A stretch of DNA of 64,000 bases from Hyphomicrobiales bacterium (GTDB lineage: Bacteria; Pseudomonadota; Alphaproteobacteria; Rhizobiales; Rhizobiaceae). Of this stretch, positions 53,919 to 62,646 are shown piece by piece (position 1 is the first letter of the stretch; the number at the start of each line of letters is the position of its first letter). The DNA is taken from NCBI GenBank assembly GCA_900466575.1, contig UBMP01000020.1, forward strand, positions 124,001 through 188,000, read 5' to 3'. A program made the translations under genes and the position numbers. The notes under the pieces are model-generated. The model had not been told where the DNA came from, did not search any database, and was given only the letters and a program-made list of their open reading frames with translations.

Positions 53919-54623
53919 TCACGCCGCCTTTCGTGCGGAAAAGCCGGACACGTCGATGATGCGGTCGGCGACGCGCTCGCGGACGTCCTCGTCATGGAAG
54001 ATGCCGAGAAGGGCGACGCCCGCCTTCTTCTTCTCCTCGATCATGGCGATCACGACTTCGCGGTTCTTCGCGTCGAGCGATGCAGTGGGTTCGTCGAGAA
54101 GGAGCATTGGGTGATCCGTAATGAAGCCGCGGGCGATGTTGACGCGCTGCTGTTCGCCGCCCGAGAAGGTGGCGGGCGGCAGCGACCAGAGTTCGCGCGG
54201 CAGGTTCAGTGCCGACAGAAGTTCCTCGGCGCGGGCGCGGGCGGCCTCGACAGAGGTTCCGCGTGCAGTCAGCGGCTCGGCGACGATATCCAGCGCCGAG
54301 ACGCGGGGAACGACGCGCAGGAACTGGCTGACATAGCCGATCGTGTTGCGGCGGACCTGGATGACGGTGCGCGGATCGGCGATGGCGAGATCGATGACGC
54401 GGCCCTCGTGATGGATGAGGATCTGGCCGGTATCGACCGAGTAATTGCCGAACAGCATCTTCAGGATCGAGCTTTTGCCCGCGCCCGAAGGGCCGCCGAG
54501 CACGGCGCATTCGCCGGCCTTCACCGAAAAGTTGACATCCTGGATGACGGGAAGCAGCGTTCCGCCACGCAGATGCATGGTGAAGGATTTCGCGACTTCG
54601 GAAACGACAAGCGGCGTTGCCAT
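53919..54623 (-). CDS. phnL: C-P lyase subunit PhnL (ABC-type ATPase)
   Basis: The product is 234 aa from the ATG at 54623, with AGGAAAGG upstream. It has Walker A GGPSGAGKSSILK, signature FSGGEQQRVNIARG and Walker B MLLLDEPTASLD. PhnL has the ABC ATPase fold but works with PhnGHI in the cytoplasm, attaching the phosphonate to the ribose of ATP with loss of adenine. It is 17 bp downstream of phnK and 3 bp before the acetyltransferase gene. Confidence 0.94.
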   Translation of the reverse strand: MATPLVVSEVAKSFTMHLRGGTLLPVIQDVNFSVKAGECAVLGGPSGAGKSSILKMLFGNYSVDTGQILIHHEGRVIDLAIADPRTVIQVRRNTIGYVSQFLRVVPRVSALDIVAEPLTARGTSVEAARARAEELLSALNLPRELWSLPPATFSGGEQQRVNIARGFITDHPMLLLDEPTASLDAKNREVVIAMIEEKKKAGVALLGIFHDEDVRERVADRIIDVSGFSARKAA

Positions 54624-54640
54624 GATTTGACCTTTCCTAA

Positions 54641-55417
54641 TCACACTTGGAGGATCGAGGAGACGAGAAGCTGGGTGTAGGGTTCGCGGGGGTCATCGAG
54701 AACGCGGTCGGTGAGCCCCTGTTCGATGACGTGGCCGTCCTTCATGACCATTATGCGATGCGAGAGAAGCCGGGCGACCGCGAGGTCGTGCGTGACGACA
54801 ATGACGGCGAGGCCGAGATCCTGGACGAGGCCGCGAATGAGATCGAGCAGCCGGGCCTGAACCGAAACATCGAGACCGCCGGTCGGCTCGTCCATGAAGA
54901 CAAGCCGCGGGGAGGTGACGAGATTGCGGGCGATCTGGAGGCGCTGGCGCATGCCGCCGGAAAAGGCGCGCGGCTGGTCGTCCATGCGGTCGAGGCCGAT
55001 TTCGACGCGGCCGAGCCAGTCGCCGGCGGTCTGGCGGATGCGGCCGTAATGCCGCTCGCCGACCGCCATCAGCCGTTCACCGACATTAGCGCCGGCCGAG
55101 ACCGTCATGCGCAAGCCGTCTGCGGGATTCTGGTGGACGAAACCCCAGTCGGTGCGCATCAGGAAGCGGCGCTCGGCCTCCGGCATGGTCGCCAGATTGC
55201 GATATTGGCCGTCCCGCATATGGTATTCGACGCTGCCGACATCGGCTGTGAGGCGGGTCGACAGGCAATTGAGCAGCGTCGTCTTGCCGGAGCCGGACTC
55301 GCCGACAATGGCCAGAACTTCACCCGGCCAGAGATCGAAGCTCACATCGCGGCAGCCGATGCGCGCGCCGTAGAATTTCGACAGTTCGTGAACTTTCAGA
55401 AGCGGTTGCTCGGTCAT
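54641..55417 (-). CDS. phnK: C-P lyase subunit PhnK (ABC-type ATPase)
   Basis: The product is 258 aa with Walker A GESGSGKTTLLNCL, signature FSGGMRQRLQIARNL, Walker B LVFMDEPTGGLDVS and switch His in VVTHDLAVA. PhnK binds the PhnGHIJ core complex and is required for phosphonate breakdown rather than transport. Its ATG overlaps the phnJ stop (ATGA). Confidence 0.95.
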   Translation of the reverse strand: MTEQPLLKVHELSKFYGARIGCRDVSFDLWPGEVLAIVGESGSGKTTLLNCLSTRLTADVGSVEYHMRDGQYRNLATMPEAERRFLMRTDWGFVHQNPADGLRMTVSAGANVGERLMAVGERHYGRIRQTAGDWLGRVEIGLDRMDDQPRAFSGGMRQRLQIARNLVTSPRLVFMDEPTGGLDVSVQARLLDLIRGLVQDLGLAVIVVTHDLAVARLLSHRIMVMKDGHVIEQGLTDRVLDDPREPYTQLLVSSILQV

Positions 55418-56307
55418 TCCGCAGCCTCCTTGTTGGCCACGCCCAGTTCGCCGACATGGCCGGCTTCGCGGCGTTCCTCGCAGAAATCGGTGTCGGAGCA
55501 GACGAACATGCGCCCGCCCTTGTCATCCAGGATGACCTCGTCGAGATAGACGCCATGGGCGCCGCAGAGCGCACAGGGCTTGGCGAATTTCTGCACCTCG
55601 AACGGGTGATCCTCGAAATCGAGGCTGACAACCTTGGTGTGGGGCGGGATCGCGTAGATGCGCTTCTCGCGGCCGGCGCCGAAGAGCTGGAGCGCCTCCG
55701 ACATGTGCATTTTCGGGTTGTCGAATTTCGGGATCGGCGAGGGGTCCATGACGTAGCGGCCCTCGACCTTGACCGGATAGGCATAGGTCGTGGCGATATG
55801 GCCGTTGCGGGCGATATCCTCGTAGAGCTTCACATGCATGAGGCCGTATTCTTCCAGCGCATGCATCTTGCGCGTCTCGGTCTCGCGCGGCTCGAGGAAG
55901 CGCAAGGGCTCCGGGATCGGCACCTGATAGACGAGCACCTGACCTTCGGTCAGCTTTTCCTCCGGGATGCGGTGGCGGGTCTGGATGACGGTCGCTTCGC
56001 GCGTCTTGGTGGTCACGGCGACATTTGCGACCTTCTGGAAGAAGGCGCGGATCGAGACCGCATTCGTCGTGTCGTCAGCGCCCTGGTCGATGACCTTCAG
56101 CGTGTCATCCGGCCCGATAACAGCCGCCGTCACCTGCACGCCGCCGGTGCCCCAGCCGTAGGGCATGGGCATTTCGCGCGAGGCGAAGGGGACCTGATAG
56201 CCGGGAATGGCAATCGCCTTCAGGATCGCGCGGCGGATCATCCGCTTGGTCTGTTCGTCGAGATAGGCGAAGTTGTAGGTTGCAAGGTCGGTTTCGGGCG
56301 TGCTCAT
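55414..56307 (-). CDS. phnJ: Alpha-D-ribose 1-methylphosphonate 5-phosphate C-P lyase PhnJ
   Basis: The product is 297 aa. The radical-SAM cysteine set CALC-x21-C-x5-C is intact at Cys245, Cys248, Cys270 and Cys276, equivalent to E. coli 241, 244, 266 and 272; Gly36 in AIPGYQVPF corresponds to the glycyl-radical Gly32. It cleaves the carbon-phosphorus bond to release an alkane (methane from methylphosphonate) and 5-phosphoribosyl 1,2-cyclic phosphate. It overlaps phnI and phnK by 4 bp each, matching its place in the core complex. Confidence 0.97.
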   Translation of the reverse strand: MSTPETDLATYNFAYLDEQTKRMIRRAILKAIAIPGYQVPFASREMPMPYGWGTGGVQVTAAVIGPDDTLKVIDQGADDTTNAVSIRAFFQKVANVAVTTKTREATVIQTRHRIPEEKLTEGQVLVYQVPIPEPLRFLEPRETETRKMHALEEYGLMHVKLYEDIARNGHIATTYAYPVKVEGRYVMDPSPIPKFDNPKMHMSEALQLFGAGREKRIYAIPPHTKVVSLDFEDHPFEVQKFAKPCALCGAHGVYLDEVILDDKGGRMFVCSDTDFCEERREAGHVGELGVANKEAAE

Positions 56308-57410
56308 TCCGCAGCCTCCTTCATCTCTTCAACGATCTCCTGGGCGGAGTCATATTCGCGGCGCATGCGGCGGACGAGATCGAGTTCGGCCTGGAAATCG
56401 ACGTAATGCGGCAGTTTCAGGTGTTCGACAAAGCCGGTCGCCTGCACATTGTCGGAATGCGATATGACGAATTCCTCGTCTTGCGCTGGGGCCACGATGT
56501 CCTCGCCGAATTCGGATGCGCGCAGCGCCCGGTCAACCAGCGACATGGCCATGGCCTTGCGCTCCGACTGGCCGAAGACGAGGCCGTAGCCGCGGGTGAA
56601 TTGCGGCGGCTGCTTGGCCGAGCCCTTGAACTGGTTGACCATCTGGCATTCCGTCACCTGAACGCGGCCGAGCGAGACGGCAAAGCCAAGCTCCGGAATG
56701 TCGATCTCAACCTCGACCTGACCGATGCGGATCTCGCCGGCAAAGGGATGGGTGCGGGCATAGCCGCGCTGGGTCGAATAGGCGAGCGCCAGCAGAAAGC
56801 CCTCGTCGCCACGGGCCAGCGCCTGCAGGCGCTCGTCGCGGCCTAGCGGGAATTCCAGTGGCTCACGGGTGATGTCGCCCGGCGCATCGTTTTGCTCGCT
56901 TGACTCCTCCATCTCGATCAGGCTTTCGCCGGCGAGAATGTCGGAGACGCGCATCACCGGCTCGGTGCCTGGCTCACGCTGAAGACCGGTCTCTACCTCG
57001 TTGTCGCCCAGCAGCGACGGGTCGAGCAGACGATGGGTGTAATCGAAGGTGGGGCCGAGAAGCTGGCCGCCCGGCAGGTCCTTGTAGGTCGCCGAGATGC
57101 GGCGCTCGACCAGCATCGCGCCGGTGTCGACGGCTTTGGAATAGCCGAAGCGGGGCAGCGTGGTGCGATAGGCCCGCAGGATGAAGATCGCCTCGATCAT
57201 GTCGCCGCGCGCCTGCCGCATGGCAAGCGCTGCGAGCGTCCGATCATAAAGCGAGGCTTCGGCCATGATGCGATCGACGCCGAGCGCGAGCTGCGCGACG
57301 ATCTGGTCGATGGAAAGCGCGGGCAGCGAACGGTCGCCCCGGCGGCGGTCGGCGAGAAGCCGGTGTGCATTGGAAATGGCGGCTTCGCCGCCCTTCACGG
57401 CTACATACAT
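56304..57410 (-). CDS. phnI: C-P lyase subunit PhnI
   Basis: The product is 368 aa beginning MYVAVKGGEAAISNAHRLLA, the standard PhnI start, with LLDPSLLGDNEVE, RVSDILAGESLIEMEE, AYSTQRGYARTHPF and CQMVNQFKGSAKQPPQFTRGYGL in part. PhnI has nucleosidase activity on ATP and with PhnG, H and L forms the ribosyl triphosphonate. Its ATG is 1 bp from the phnH stop and its stop overlaps phnJ. Confidence 0.96.
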   Translation of the reverse strand: MYVAVKGGEAAISNAHRLLADRRRGDRSLPALSIDQIVAQLALGVDRIMAEASLYDRTLAALAMRQARGDMIEAIFILRAYRTTLPRFGYSKAVDTGAMLVERRISATYKDLPGGQLLGPTFDYTHRLLDPSLLGDNEVETGLQREPGTEPVMRVSDILAGESLIEMEESSEQNDAPGDITREPLEFPLGRDERLQALARGDEGFLLALAYSTQRGYARTHPFAGEIRIGQVEVEIDIPELGFAVSLGRVQVTECQMVNQFKGSAKQPPQFTRGYGLVFGQSERKAMAMSLVDRALRASEFGEDIVAPAQDEEFVISHSDNVQATGFVEHLKLPHYVDFQAELDLVRRMRREYDSAQEIVEEMKEAAE

Positions 57411-57411
57411 A

Positions 57412-58020
57412 TCAGCCTCCCAGTGCTTGAAGATCGGTGGAGCGCGGCAGGGCCATCAGCTCCGAACCGGCGGTGAAGACGATATCGAGGCCGAGCGGGG
57501 AGAAGGCGCGGTTGGCGGCCCAGCGGCGCAGGAAGTCTGCGGGCGTGCCTTGCAGCGTGATCTGTGTGCTGTCCTTGATGCCGGGGCCTCGTGCGACGAA
57601 TGTTGGGCCGCCGGTCAAGGCGGGAAGCTCGATGACGAGCGTGGCGGAACGGTCGGGATAATCCTGGGAACCGGCGGCAAAACCGTGGAAATCGGGGATC
57701 GGCTCGCCGGCGGCGAGGAAGGCGAAACGCGCATGGGCGGAGGATGAGACAATCTCCGCGCCGGTATGGAAACCGATCCAGCCCTTTGTCGTCGCATTGG
57801 CGAGCGCCGGCGAGAGCCAGACGGGCGTGTCGTGATCGGCCAGTGTCAGGGCGACAGCGCCTTGCGCGACGCCCAGCGGATGCGGCGGCGCTGCATTGCT
57901 TCCGGCTGTGCGGGTCGTGCCGGGGCGGGCCATGGCGTCCATGAGGGCGCGGAACGTGGCTTGCGCGCCCAGAACGGGACTGGCGAAACCGCCTTCAAGA
58001 GCTTCCGTGTGCAAGGACAT
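57412..58020 (-). CDS. phnH: C-P lyase subunit PhnH
   Basis: The product is 202 aa from the ATG at 58020, which shares one base with the phnG stop. FASPVLGAQATFRALMDAMARPGT near the start, DHDTPVWL and FLRRWAANRAFSPLGLDIVF near the end are PhnH blocks. It is a dimeric component of the PhnGHIJ core complex with no known separate catalytic role. Confidence 0.94.
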   Translation of the reverse strand: MSLHTEALEGGFASPVLGAQATFRALMDAMARPGTTRTAGSNAAPPHPLGVAQGAVALTLADHDTPVWLSPALANATTKGWIGFHTGAEIVSSSAHARFAFLAAGEPIPDFHGFAAGSQDYPDRSATLVIELPALTGGPTFVARGPGIKDSTQITLQGTPADFLRRWAANRAFSPLGLDIVFTAGSELMALPRSTDLQALGG

Positions 58021-58502
58021 CAATCGTCTCCCCGGACCATGGTGAAGAAATCGACGCGCGTCGCGGCCGTTTCGGCGGCAAGCTTTGCGTCTTCGGCGTC
58101 GATGCGGCTCGCGATTTCCGCGCAGAATGCTTCGACTGCCGCACGATGTGCCGGCGTCTCGCCCAGCGCGTCGAGGATGGCCGCAAGCCGTGTGGCACTC
58201 TTGTCACCGCCTAGGCGCTGGCCGTGGCCGACCGCGCCCTCCGCCAGACGGACCGTGGCGCGGGTAACCGTGGCCTCGCCCAGATTGAACAGTGATCCCG
58301 TGCCGCCCATCCGGCCGCGTATCATGACGAGGCCCGTTTCGGGGCCACGCAGGTTCACGGCTTCCGGCGCACCGCCCATGGCGTTCAGCGCCTGGGTCAT
58401 GTCTTCGGCTGTCGCGCGAGCAAGCTGCTCGATGCGGCGCTTTCGCGCTGCATCGGCGGCGCTCAGCGGCTTTGCCGGTTCTGTCTTCGCTGCGGTCTGC
58501 AT
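58020..58502 (-). CDS. phnG: C-P lyase subunit PhnG
   Basis: The product is 160 aa from the ATG at 58502; the frame extends upstream across the phnF promoter region without a plausible start. RGPETGLVMIRGRMGGTGSLFNLGEATVTRA and GHGQRLGGDK, read in parts, are typical PhnG. It is part of the PhnGHIJ core. It is the first gene of the C-P lyase operon and divergent from phnF. Confidence 0.94.
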   Translation of the reverse strand: MQTAAKTEPAKPLSAADAARKRRIEQLARATAEDMTQALNAMGGAPEAVNLRGPETGLVMIRGRMGGTGSLFNLGEATVTRATVRLAEGAVGHGQRLGGDKSATRLAAILDALGETPAHRAAVEAFCAEIASRIDAEDAKLAAETAATRVDFFTMVRGDD

Positions 58503-58522
58503 TTGAACCTCAAATGTATATT

Positions 58523-58556
58523 TATCTAGACAATTAAACCTAAGCCATGTATCTAG
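58523..58556. promoter_or_regulatory. Repeated TATCTAG elements between phnG and phnF
   Basis: TATCTAG occurs at 58523-58529 and 58550-58556, 27 bp apart, in the 85-bp AT-rich divergent gap. The first is extended to TCTAGA. They are good candidates for PhnF binding sites controlling both directions. Confidence 0.5.
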
Positions 58557-58587
58557 CATTGTCGAGTGACAATTGGGTGACATCTTC

Positions 58588-59343
58588 ATGACCGGAACGA
58601 AGCAGGCGGGGGTCGACAGAACGAGCGGCGTGGCGCTCTGGCGGCAGATTGCGGATGATATCCGCGTCGCTATTGGCGCTGGCGAATTTCGCGAGGCGGG
58701 TAAGTTGCCGGGCGAGATGGCGCTGGCGGAACGCTTTGGGGTCAATCGCCACACCGTGCGAGCCGCGATCGCAGCGCTTCAGAACGAAGGGATCGTCAAG
58801 GCAAAGGCGGGCAGGGGAACGGAAATCCTTTCGGATATCCGGTTGAAGATGCCGATATCGCGGCGTACGCGTTTTTCGTCAGGCCTCGGCGGGCAGGCGC
58901 GCCGGCCGGAATCGGCTTACATTGCCTCGGGCGAGGCCGTCGCGCCGGAAGATGTGGCGGCGGCGCTTCGCGTTGCGACGGGCACACCCTGTGTCACACT
59001 CGAGACGCTCGGGCTGGCCGATGGTATTCCTGTCTCGCTTGCGTTTCACTATTTTCCAGCCGCCCGCTTTGCCGGGATCGACGAGCATTTCCGCCGGGAG
59101 CGCTCCGTGACGCGGTCCTTCGGGGCGATGGGGCTTGCGGATTACGTGCGCATTTCCACCGACATTTCCGCCCGCCATGCGGACGAGCGCGAGCGCGAAT
59201 GGCTGCGCCTGACCCCCGGTGGCATCGTGCTGGAGGCGCTGGCCATCAATGCCGATCTTGAAGGCGTGCCGGTGCAGTATTCCCGCACGCTCTTTTCGGC
59301 CGGCCGCGTCAGCCTGCATGTCGGGACAGACATGGACCTGTGA
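58588..59343 (+). CDS. phnF: PhnF, GntR/HutC-type regulator of phosphonate genes
   Basis: The product is 251 aa from the ATG at 58588. The N-terminal GntR winged helix (LWRQIADDIRVAIGAGEF, LPGEMALAERFGVNRHTVRAAIAALQNEGI) is followed by a UTRA effector domain with TLGLADGIPVSLAFHYFPAARF and YSRTLFSAGRVSLHVG. PhnF regulators repress phn genes and respond to a phosphonate or pathway intermediate. Divergence from phnG and the repeated TATCTAG elements in between support this role here. Confidence 0.92.
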   Translation: MTGTKQAGVDRTSGVALWRQIADDIRVAIGAGEFREAGKLPGEMALAERFGVNRHTVRAAIAALQNEGIVKAKAGRGTEILSDIRLKMPISRRTRFSSGLGGQARRPESAYIASGEAVAPEDVAAALRVATGTPCVTLETLGLADGIPVSLAFHYFPAARFAGIDEHFRRERSVTRSFGAMGLADYVRISTDISARHADEREREWLRLTPGGIVLEALAINADLEGVPVQYSRTLFSAGRVSLHVGTDMDL

Positions 59344-59451
59344 GATCTTTCGCGCTCAGTGGCGGAAAGCTGTTGCTTGCCGTCGGCGATCCTTGCGTCC
59401 GCCCGGAAGATGAGGGAATTTGAAGACCTCATCCAATTTGGCAGGAAAATC

Positions 59452-60084
59452 ATGGCAGGTAAGGTCGTCACGCTGGAAACGCTCATCGAGGCGATCGTCG
59501 AAAAAGGCAAAGCGGGCGCGCGCGTCGTGGCGGCCATTGCCGGCCCGCCGGGTGCCGGCAAGTCGACCCTGGCCGAAAAGATCGTTGACGCGTTGAATGC
59601 GAACGAGCCTGAAGCGGCGGCCGTGCTGCCGATGGATGGGTATCATTACGACGACATGCTTCTCGTGCCGCGCGGCCTGCGGCCGCGAAAAGGTTCGCCG
59701 GAAACCTTCGATGCCGCCGGCTTCGCGCATATGCTGATGCGTCTTCGCCAGAATGCCGAGCCGGAGATCGCTGTTCCGGTCTTTGACCGCTCGATCGAAA
59801 TCGCGCGCGCCGGGGCCCGTATGATCCCCCAATCTGTTCGTTACATCATTGCGGAAGGCAATTATCTTCTGCTGAACGAAGGACGCTGGAGCGACCTGCA
59901 TCCGCATTACGACCTGACGGTGATGATCGAGGAACCCGAGGAGGTATTGAGGGCAAGACTTGAGGATCGCTGGAAAGATCTCTCGCCGCAAGATCGCGCC
60001 TGGAAGCTGGACGGAAATGACCTGCCGAACGGACGACGGGTAAAGGAGGGCAGCATCGCACCGGATTTCGTGATTTCGGCCTGA
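59452..60084 (+). CDS. P-loop kinase of the FrcK/phosphoribulokinase-uridine kinase group
   Basis: The product is 210 aa from the ATG at 59452, preceded by AGGAAAA; two earlier in-frame starts lack a ribosome site. Walker A GPPGAGKSTLAEK, then DGYHYDDMLL, RGLRPRKGSPETFD and FDRSIEIARAG match the nucleoside/sugar kinase family that includes rhizobial FrcK and YggC-type proteins. It likely phosphorylates a sugar or nucleoside with ATP. It starts 108 bp after phnF in the same direction, so it may be cotranscribed, but a role in phosphonate use is only a guess. Confidence 0.8.
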   Translation: MAGKVVTLETLIEAIVEKGKAGARVVAAIAGPPGAGKSTLAEKIVDALNANEPEAAAVLPMDGYHYDDMLLVPRGLRPRKGSPETFDAAGFAHMLMRLRQNAEPEIAVPVFDRSIEIARAGARMIPQSVRYIIAEGNYLLLNEGRWSDLHPHYDLTVMIEEPEEVLRARLEDRWKDLSPQDRAWKLDGNDLPNGRRVKEGSIAPDFVISA

Positions 60085-60130
60085 CGGTCAGGTCGCGCGC
60101 GTCCGCTGTCTAGCGCTCTCTTGATCGGCC

Positions 60131-60292
60131 TCACATCTCGCCGTCATCGATGCCAAGACGCTGCTTGATGTGAAGATTCGGGATGGCTCCGATGTCTTGC
60201 GCGTTTCTATAGCTGCCACGCGCAAACCAGAAAAATCCGCCCCAGCAGATCAAACTTGCAAGCAGGAAGATCAAGAAGAGCTGGATTCTCAC
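60131..60292 (-). CDS. Small membrane protein, 53 aa
   Basis: An ORF of 53 codons starts at a GTG at 60292 (TAGGAC just upstream, with an in-frame stop two codons before it) and ends at 60131. It begins MRIQLFLIFLLASLICWGGF, one hydrophobic helix, followed by FWFARGSYRN and a hydrophilic tail ending LGIDDGEM. The clean helix-plus-tail layout suggests a real single-pass membrane protein. I recognise no family. It lies between the kinase and the UDP-glucose dehydrogenase on the opposite strand. Confidence 0.5.
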   Translation of the reverse strand: MRIQLFLIFLLASLICWGGFFWFARGSYRNAQDIGAIPNLHIKQRLGIDDGEM

Positions 60293-60747
60293 GTCCTATG
60301 TCCATCATCCCGTCGTATGCCGCCGGCTGCGAAAGAGCAATCAGCGAAAGCGTTAACCATTTATAAAATTGCAACTCGCGCGTGACAAGATGCGAGAGAT
60401 TTTCAATCTGCATTTTCTGTTGATTGTCAGTGGTACGAAGAGAATTATTCTCATAGCTGAATGTTCAAGCTAGTATTAGTTCTCCATCAAATCTTCGTCG
60501 TGTTTGGCAGCAGCGTTGCAATGCTCCTGGCCCTCAACCTTCATGCGGATGTCATTGATTTTTCGGATAGTCCGGAGGAATGGCGGATATCGAAGTCCGA
60601 GGTTTTCCTGGCCGGAGCGCCGGCTGCTAACCAAGACAGCAGGCGATTGCTTTGCAACGCAGCAATATTTCGGTATTTAAGCTGAGGGCTCCAAGCGTTG
60701 CCCGGTCACCAGCAACCTGCTCACCTGAGCGTATTTTTGGAAATGTA
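60293..60747. other. AT-richer gap before the UDP-glucose dehydrogenase gene
   Basis: These 455 bp are visibly richer in A and T than the rest of the window and contain the promoter region of the dehydrogenase gene. Short frames occur on both strands, including one of 74 codons at 60461-60685 with a hydrophobic start, but it lacks a ribosome site and any family likeness, so I do not call it. Confidence 0.5.
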
Positions 60748-61914
60748 ATGAAGATTGCGGTCGTCGGTACAGGTTATGTCGGACTCTCGAATGCCGTTTT
60801 GATGGCGCAGCATCATGAGGTTGTCGCACTGGACATCGTCCCGGAACGTGTTGAGCTGATCAACAGCGGACGGAGCCCATTTTCCGACGCTGAGCTTGAG
60901 AGTTTTTTGTCCAGCAGACCGCTGCAACTCAGGGCGACCCTGTCGAAGGAAGATGCGTATGAAGGCGCCAGTTTCGTCGTCATCGCCACCCCGACCAACT
61001 ACGATCCTGTAACGAACCACTTCGACACGACCTCCATCGAAGCCGTGATCCGCGACGTGATGAGCCTGAATCCCGACGCCATCATGGTGATCAAGTCGAC
61101 GGTCCCGGTGGGCTACACTGCGCGGGTAAGGGAGGTGTTGTCCTGCAATAATCTGATCTTCTCGCCCGAATTTCTGCGCGAGGGCAGGGCATTGTACGAC
61201 AACCTTCATCCCTCGCGCATCGTTGTCGGCGAGCGGTCCGAGCGTGCGCGCGTGTTCGCGGACATATTGCGCGACTGTGCCGAAAAGCAGGATATCGCCG
61301 TTCTTCTCACCGATTCCACGGAGGCGGAGGCGATCAAGCTTTTCGCCAACACCTACCTGGCGATGCGGGTCGCCTACTTCAACGAACTCGACACATTTGC
61401 GGCGACCCACGGCTTGGATACGCGCCAGATCATCGATGGGGTGGGTCTCGATCCGCGCATCGGCACGCATTACAATAATCCGTCTTTCGGCTACGGCGGA
61501 TACTGCCTGCCGAAAGATACGAAGCAATTGCTCGCAAACTATCGTGATGTCCCGCAGAACCTGATCAATGCCATTGTGACATCCAACACCACGCGCAAGG
61601 ATTTCGTTGCGGAAGACATTCTTCGTCGGAAGCCTTCCGTCGTCGGCGTCTACCGCCTTATCATGAAGGCTGGCTCGGACAATTTCCGGTCCTCCAGCAT
61701 TCAGGGGATCATGAAGCGCATCAAGGCCAAGGGCGTGCCGGTTATCGTCTATGAGCCCGCATTCCCGGAAGACACCTTCTTCGGGTCCAGGGTCTATCGG
61801 GATCTCGAGAAATTCAAGGCTGAAGCGGACACCATTCTCTCGAACCGGATGGCCCGAGAACTCTCCGATGTTGAAGAAAAGGTTTACACCCGCGATCTCT
61901 TCGGCAGCGACTGA
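60748..61914 (+). CDS. ugd: UDP-glucose 6-dehydrogenase
   Basis: The product is 388 aa from the ATG at 60748 (TTGGAAA upstream), the same length I recall for E. coli Ugd. NAD motif GTGYVGLSN, then [47 protein letters not shown] and the catalytic Cys253 in [13 protein letters not shown] are all present. It oxidises UDP-glucose to UDP-glucuronate with two NAD, supplying precursor for exopolysaccharide or lipopolysaccharide. No glycosyltransferase is adjacent in the window. Confidence 0.94.
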   Translation: MKIAVVGTGYVGLSNAVLMAQHHEVVALDIVPERVELINSGRSPFSDAELESFLSSRPLQLRATLSKEDAYEGASFVVIATPTNYDPVTNHFDTTSIEAVIRDVMSLNPDAIMVIKSTVPVGYTARVREVLSCNNLIFSPEFLREGRALYDNLHPSRIVVGERSERARVFADILRDCAEKQDIAVLLTDSTEAEAIKLFANTYLAMRVAYFNELDTFAATHGLDTRQIIDGVGLDPRIGTHYNNPSFGYGGYCLPKDTKQLLANYRDVPQNLINAIVTSNTTRKDFVAEDILRRKPSVVGVYRLIMKAGSDNFRSSSIQGIMKRIKAKGVPVIVYEPAFPEDTFFGSRVYRDLEKFKAEADTILSNRMARELSDVEEKVYTRDLFGSD

Positions 61915-61980
61915 TCTTCCATCATGAGCCGCAATGAGTGCCGGGAGCAGTGAGCCTCTGACACTTTCAATTCAGGCACT

Positions 61981-62646
61981 GTGTCTATTGTCAAAACAGG
62001 TTCCGATTTTGCCGCCTATGCGCTAGGCTGGGTAGGTCATGGCGCGGGCAGTGCGGCGAAAGGATGCGGCAGTTTGTTTCAGATAGCGCGTCGACTGGCT
62101 CTTGCCACATTGCTGCAATTCGCCTTCTGTGAGATGGCCCGGGCGGAGGACTCCATCTGGACGAGCAAGCCCGTCCGCGTCGATCCCAACAAGCAGACCT
62201 ACGAACGATTGCCCAGTCTGGTTCTCGGTCTTGAAGGGGCTCAAACCATCAGCTTTCCGGTCAAGATCGACATGCGTGACAGCACGCGATTTGCCGCCGA
62301 TGGCGTCGAATATGTTCTGAAAGGACTGAAGGCGCTCGCGGCTGACCGCTTGTGCAAGTCGGAGACGGGAGCGCGCTGGCCCTGCGGTTCTCAGGCCGCG
62401 ATCTATGTCAGCAACCTTTTTCGGGGACGGACGCTGGTCTGCAAGGTCGACCGAATGGCTGATCATGTGGAGCTGTCAGGCTGCCGGACAACACGGATGC
62501 GGATTCCATTCGAGATCGTGGCGCGGGGATTTGCTTTTCCTGATGGGGTTGACGGCGAACTGGAAGCAGCCCTGTTGAGCGCGAGGGCGCAACGCGCAGG
62601 CGTCTGGAAAGACGCCGCATGCGCTACGGCGTCTCATTCCTGCTGA
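61981..62646 (+). CDS. Secreted SNase-fold protein, ExoI-like
   Basis: The product is 221 aa from a GTG at 61981 with a weak AGG 5 bp upstream. A hydrophobic segment (LALATLLQFAFCEMARA, about 38-55) looks like an internal signal or anchor. Residues about 95-215 contain DGVEYVLKGLKAL, LCKSETGARWPCG, LVCKVDR, ARGFAFP and the closing ARAQRAGVWK that is typical of staphylococcal-nuclease-like domains. I cannot confirm the catalytic Asp, Arg and Glu set, so activity is uncertain. Rhizobial ExoI is a comparable protein in a polysaccharide locus. It overlaps the next, convergent gene by 13 bp. Confidence 0.6.
   Translation: MSIVKTGSDFAAYALGWVGHGAGSAAKGCGSLFQIARRLALATLLQFAFCEMARAEDSIWTSKPVRVDPNKQTYERLPSLVLGLEGAQTISFPVKIDMRDSTRFAADGVEYVLKGLKALAADRLCKSETGARWPCGSQAAIYVSNLFRGRTLVCKVDRMADHVELSGCRTTRMRIPFEIVARGFAFPDGVDGELEAALLSARAQRAGVWKDAACATASHSC

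Noticed and set aside
60461-60685. 74-codon frame with a hydrophobic start before ugd
   Set aside because: No ribosome site, poor codon pattern and no family likeness; AT-rich spacer gives such frames by chance.
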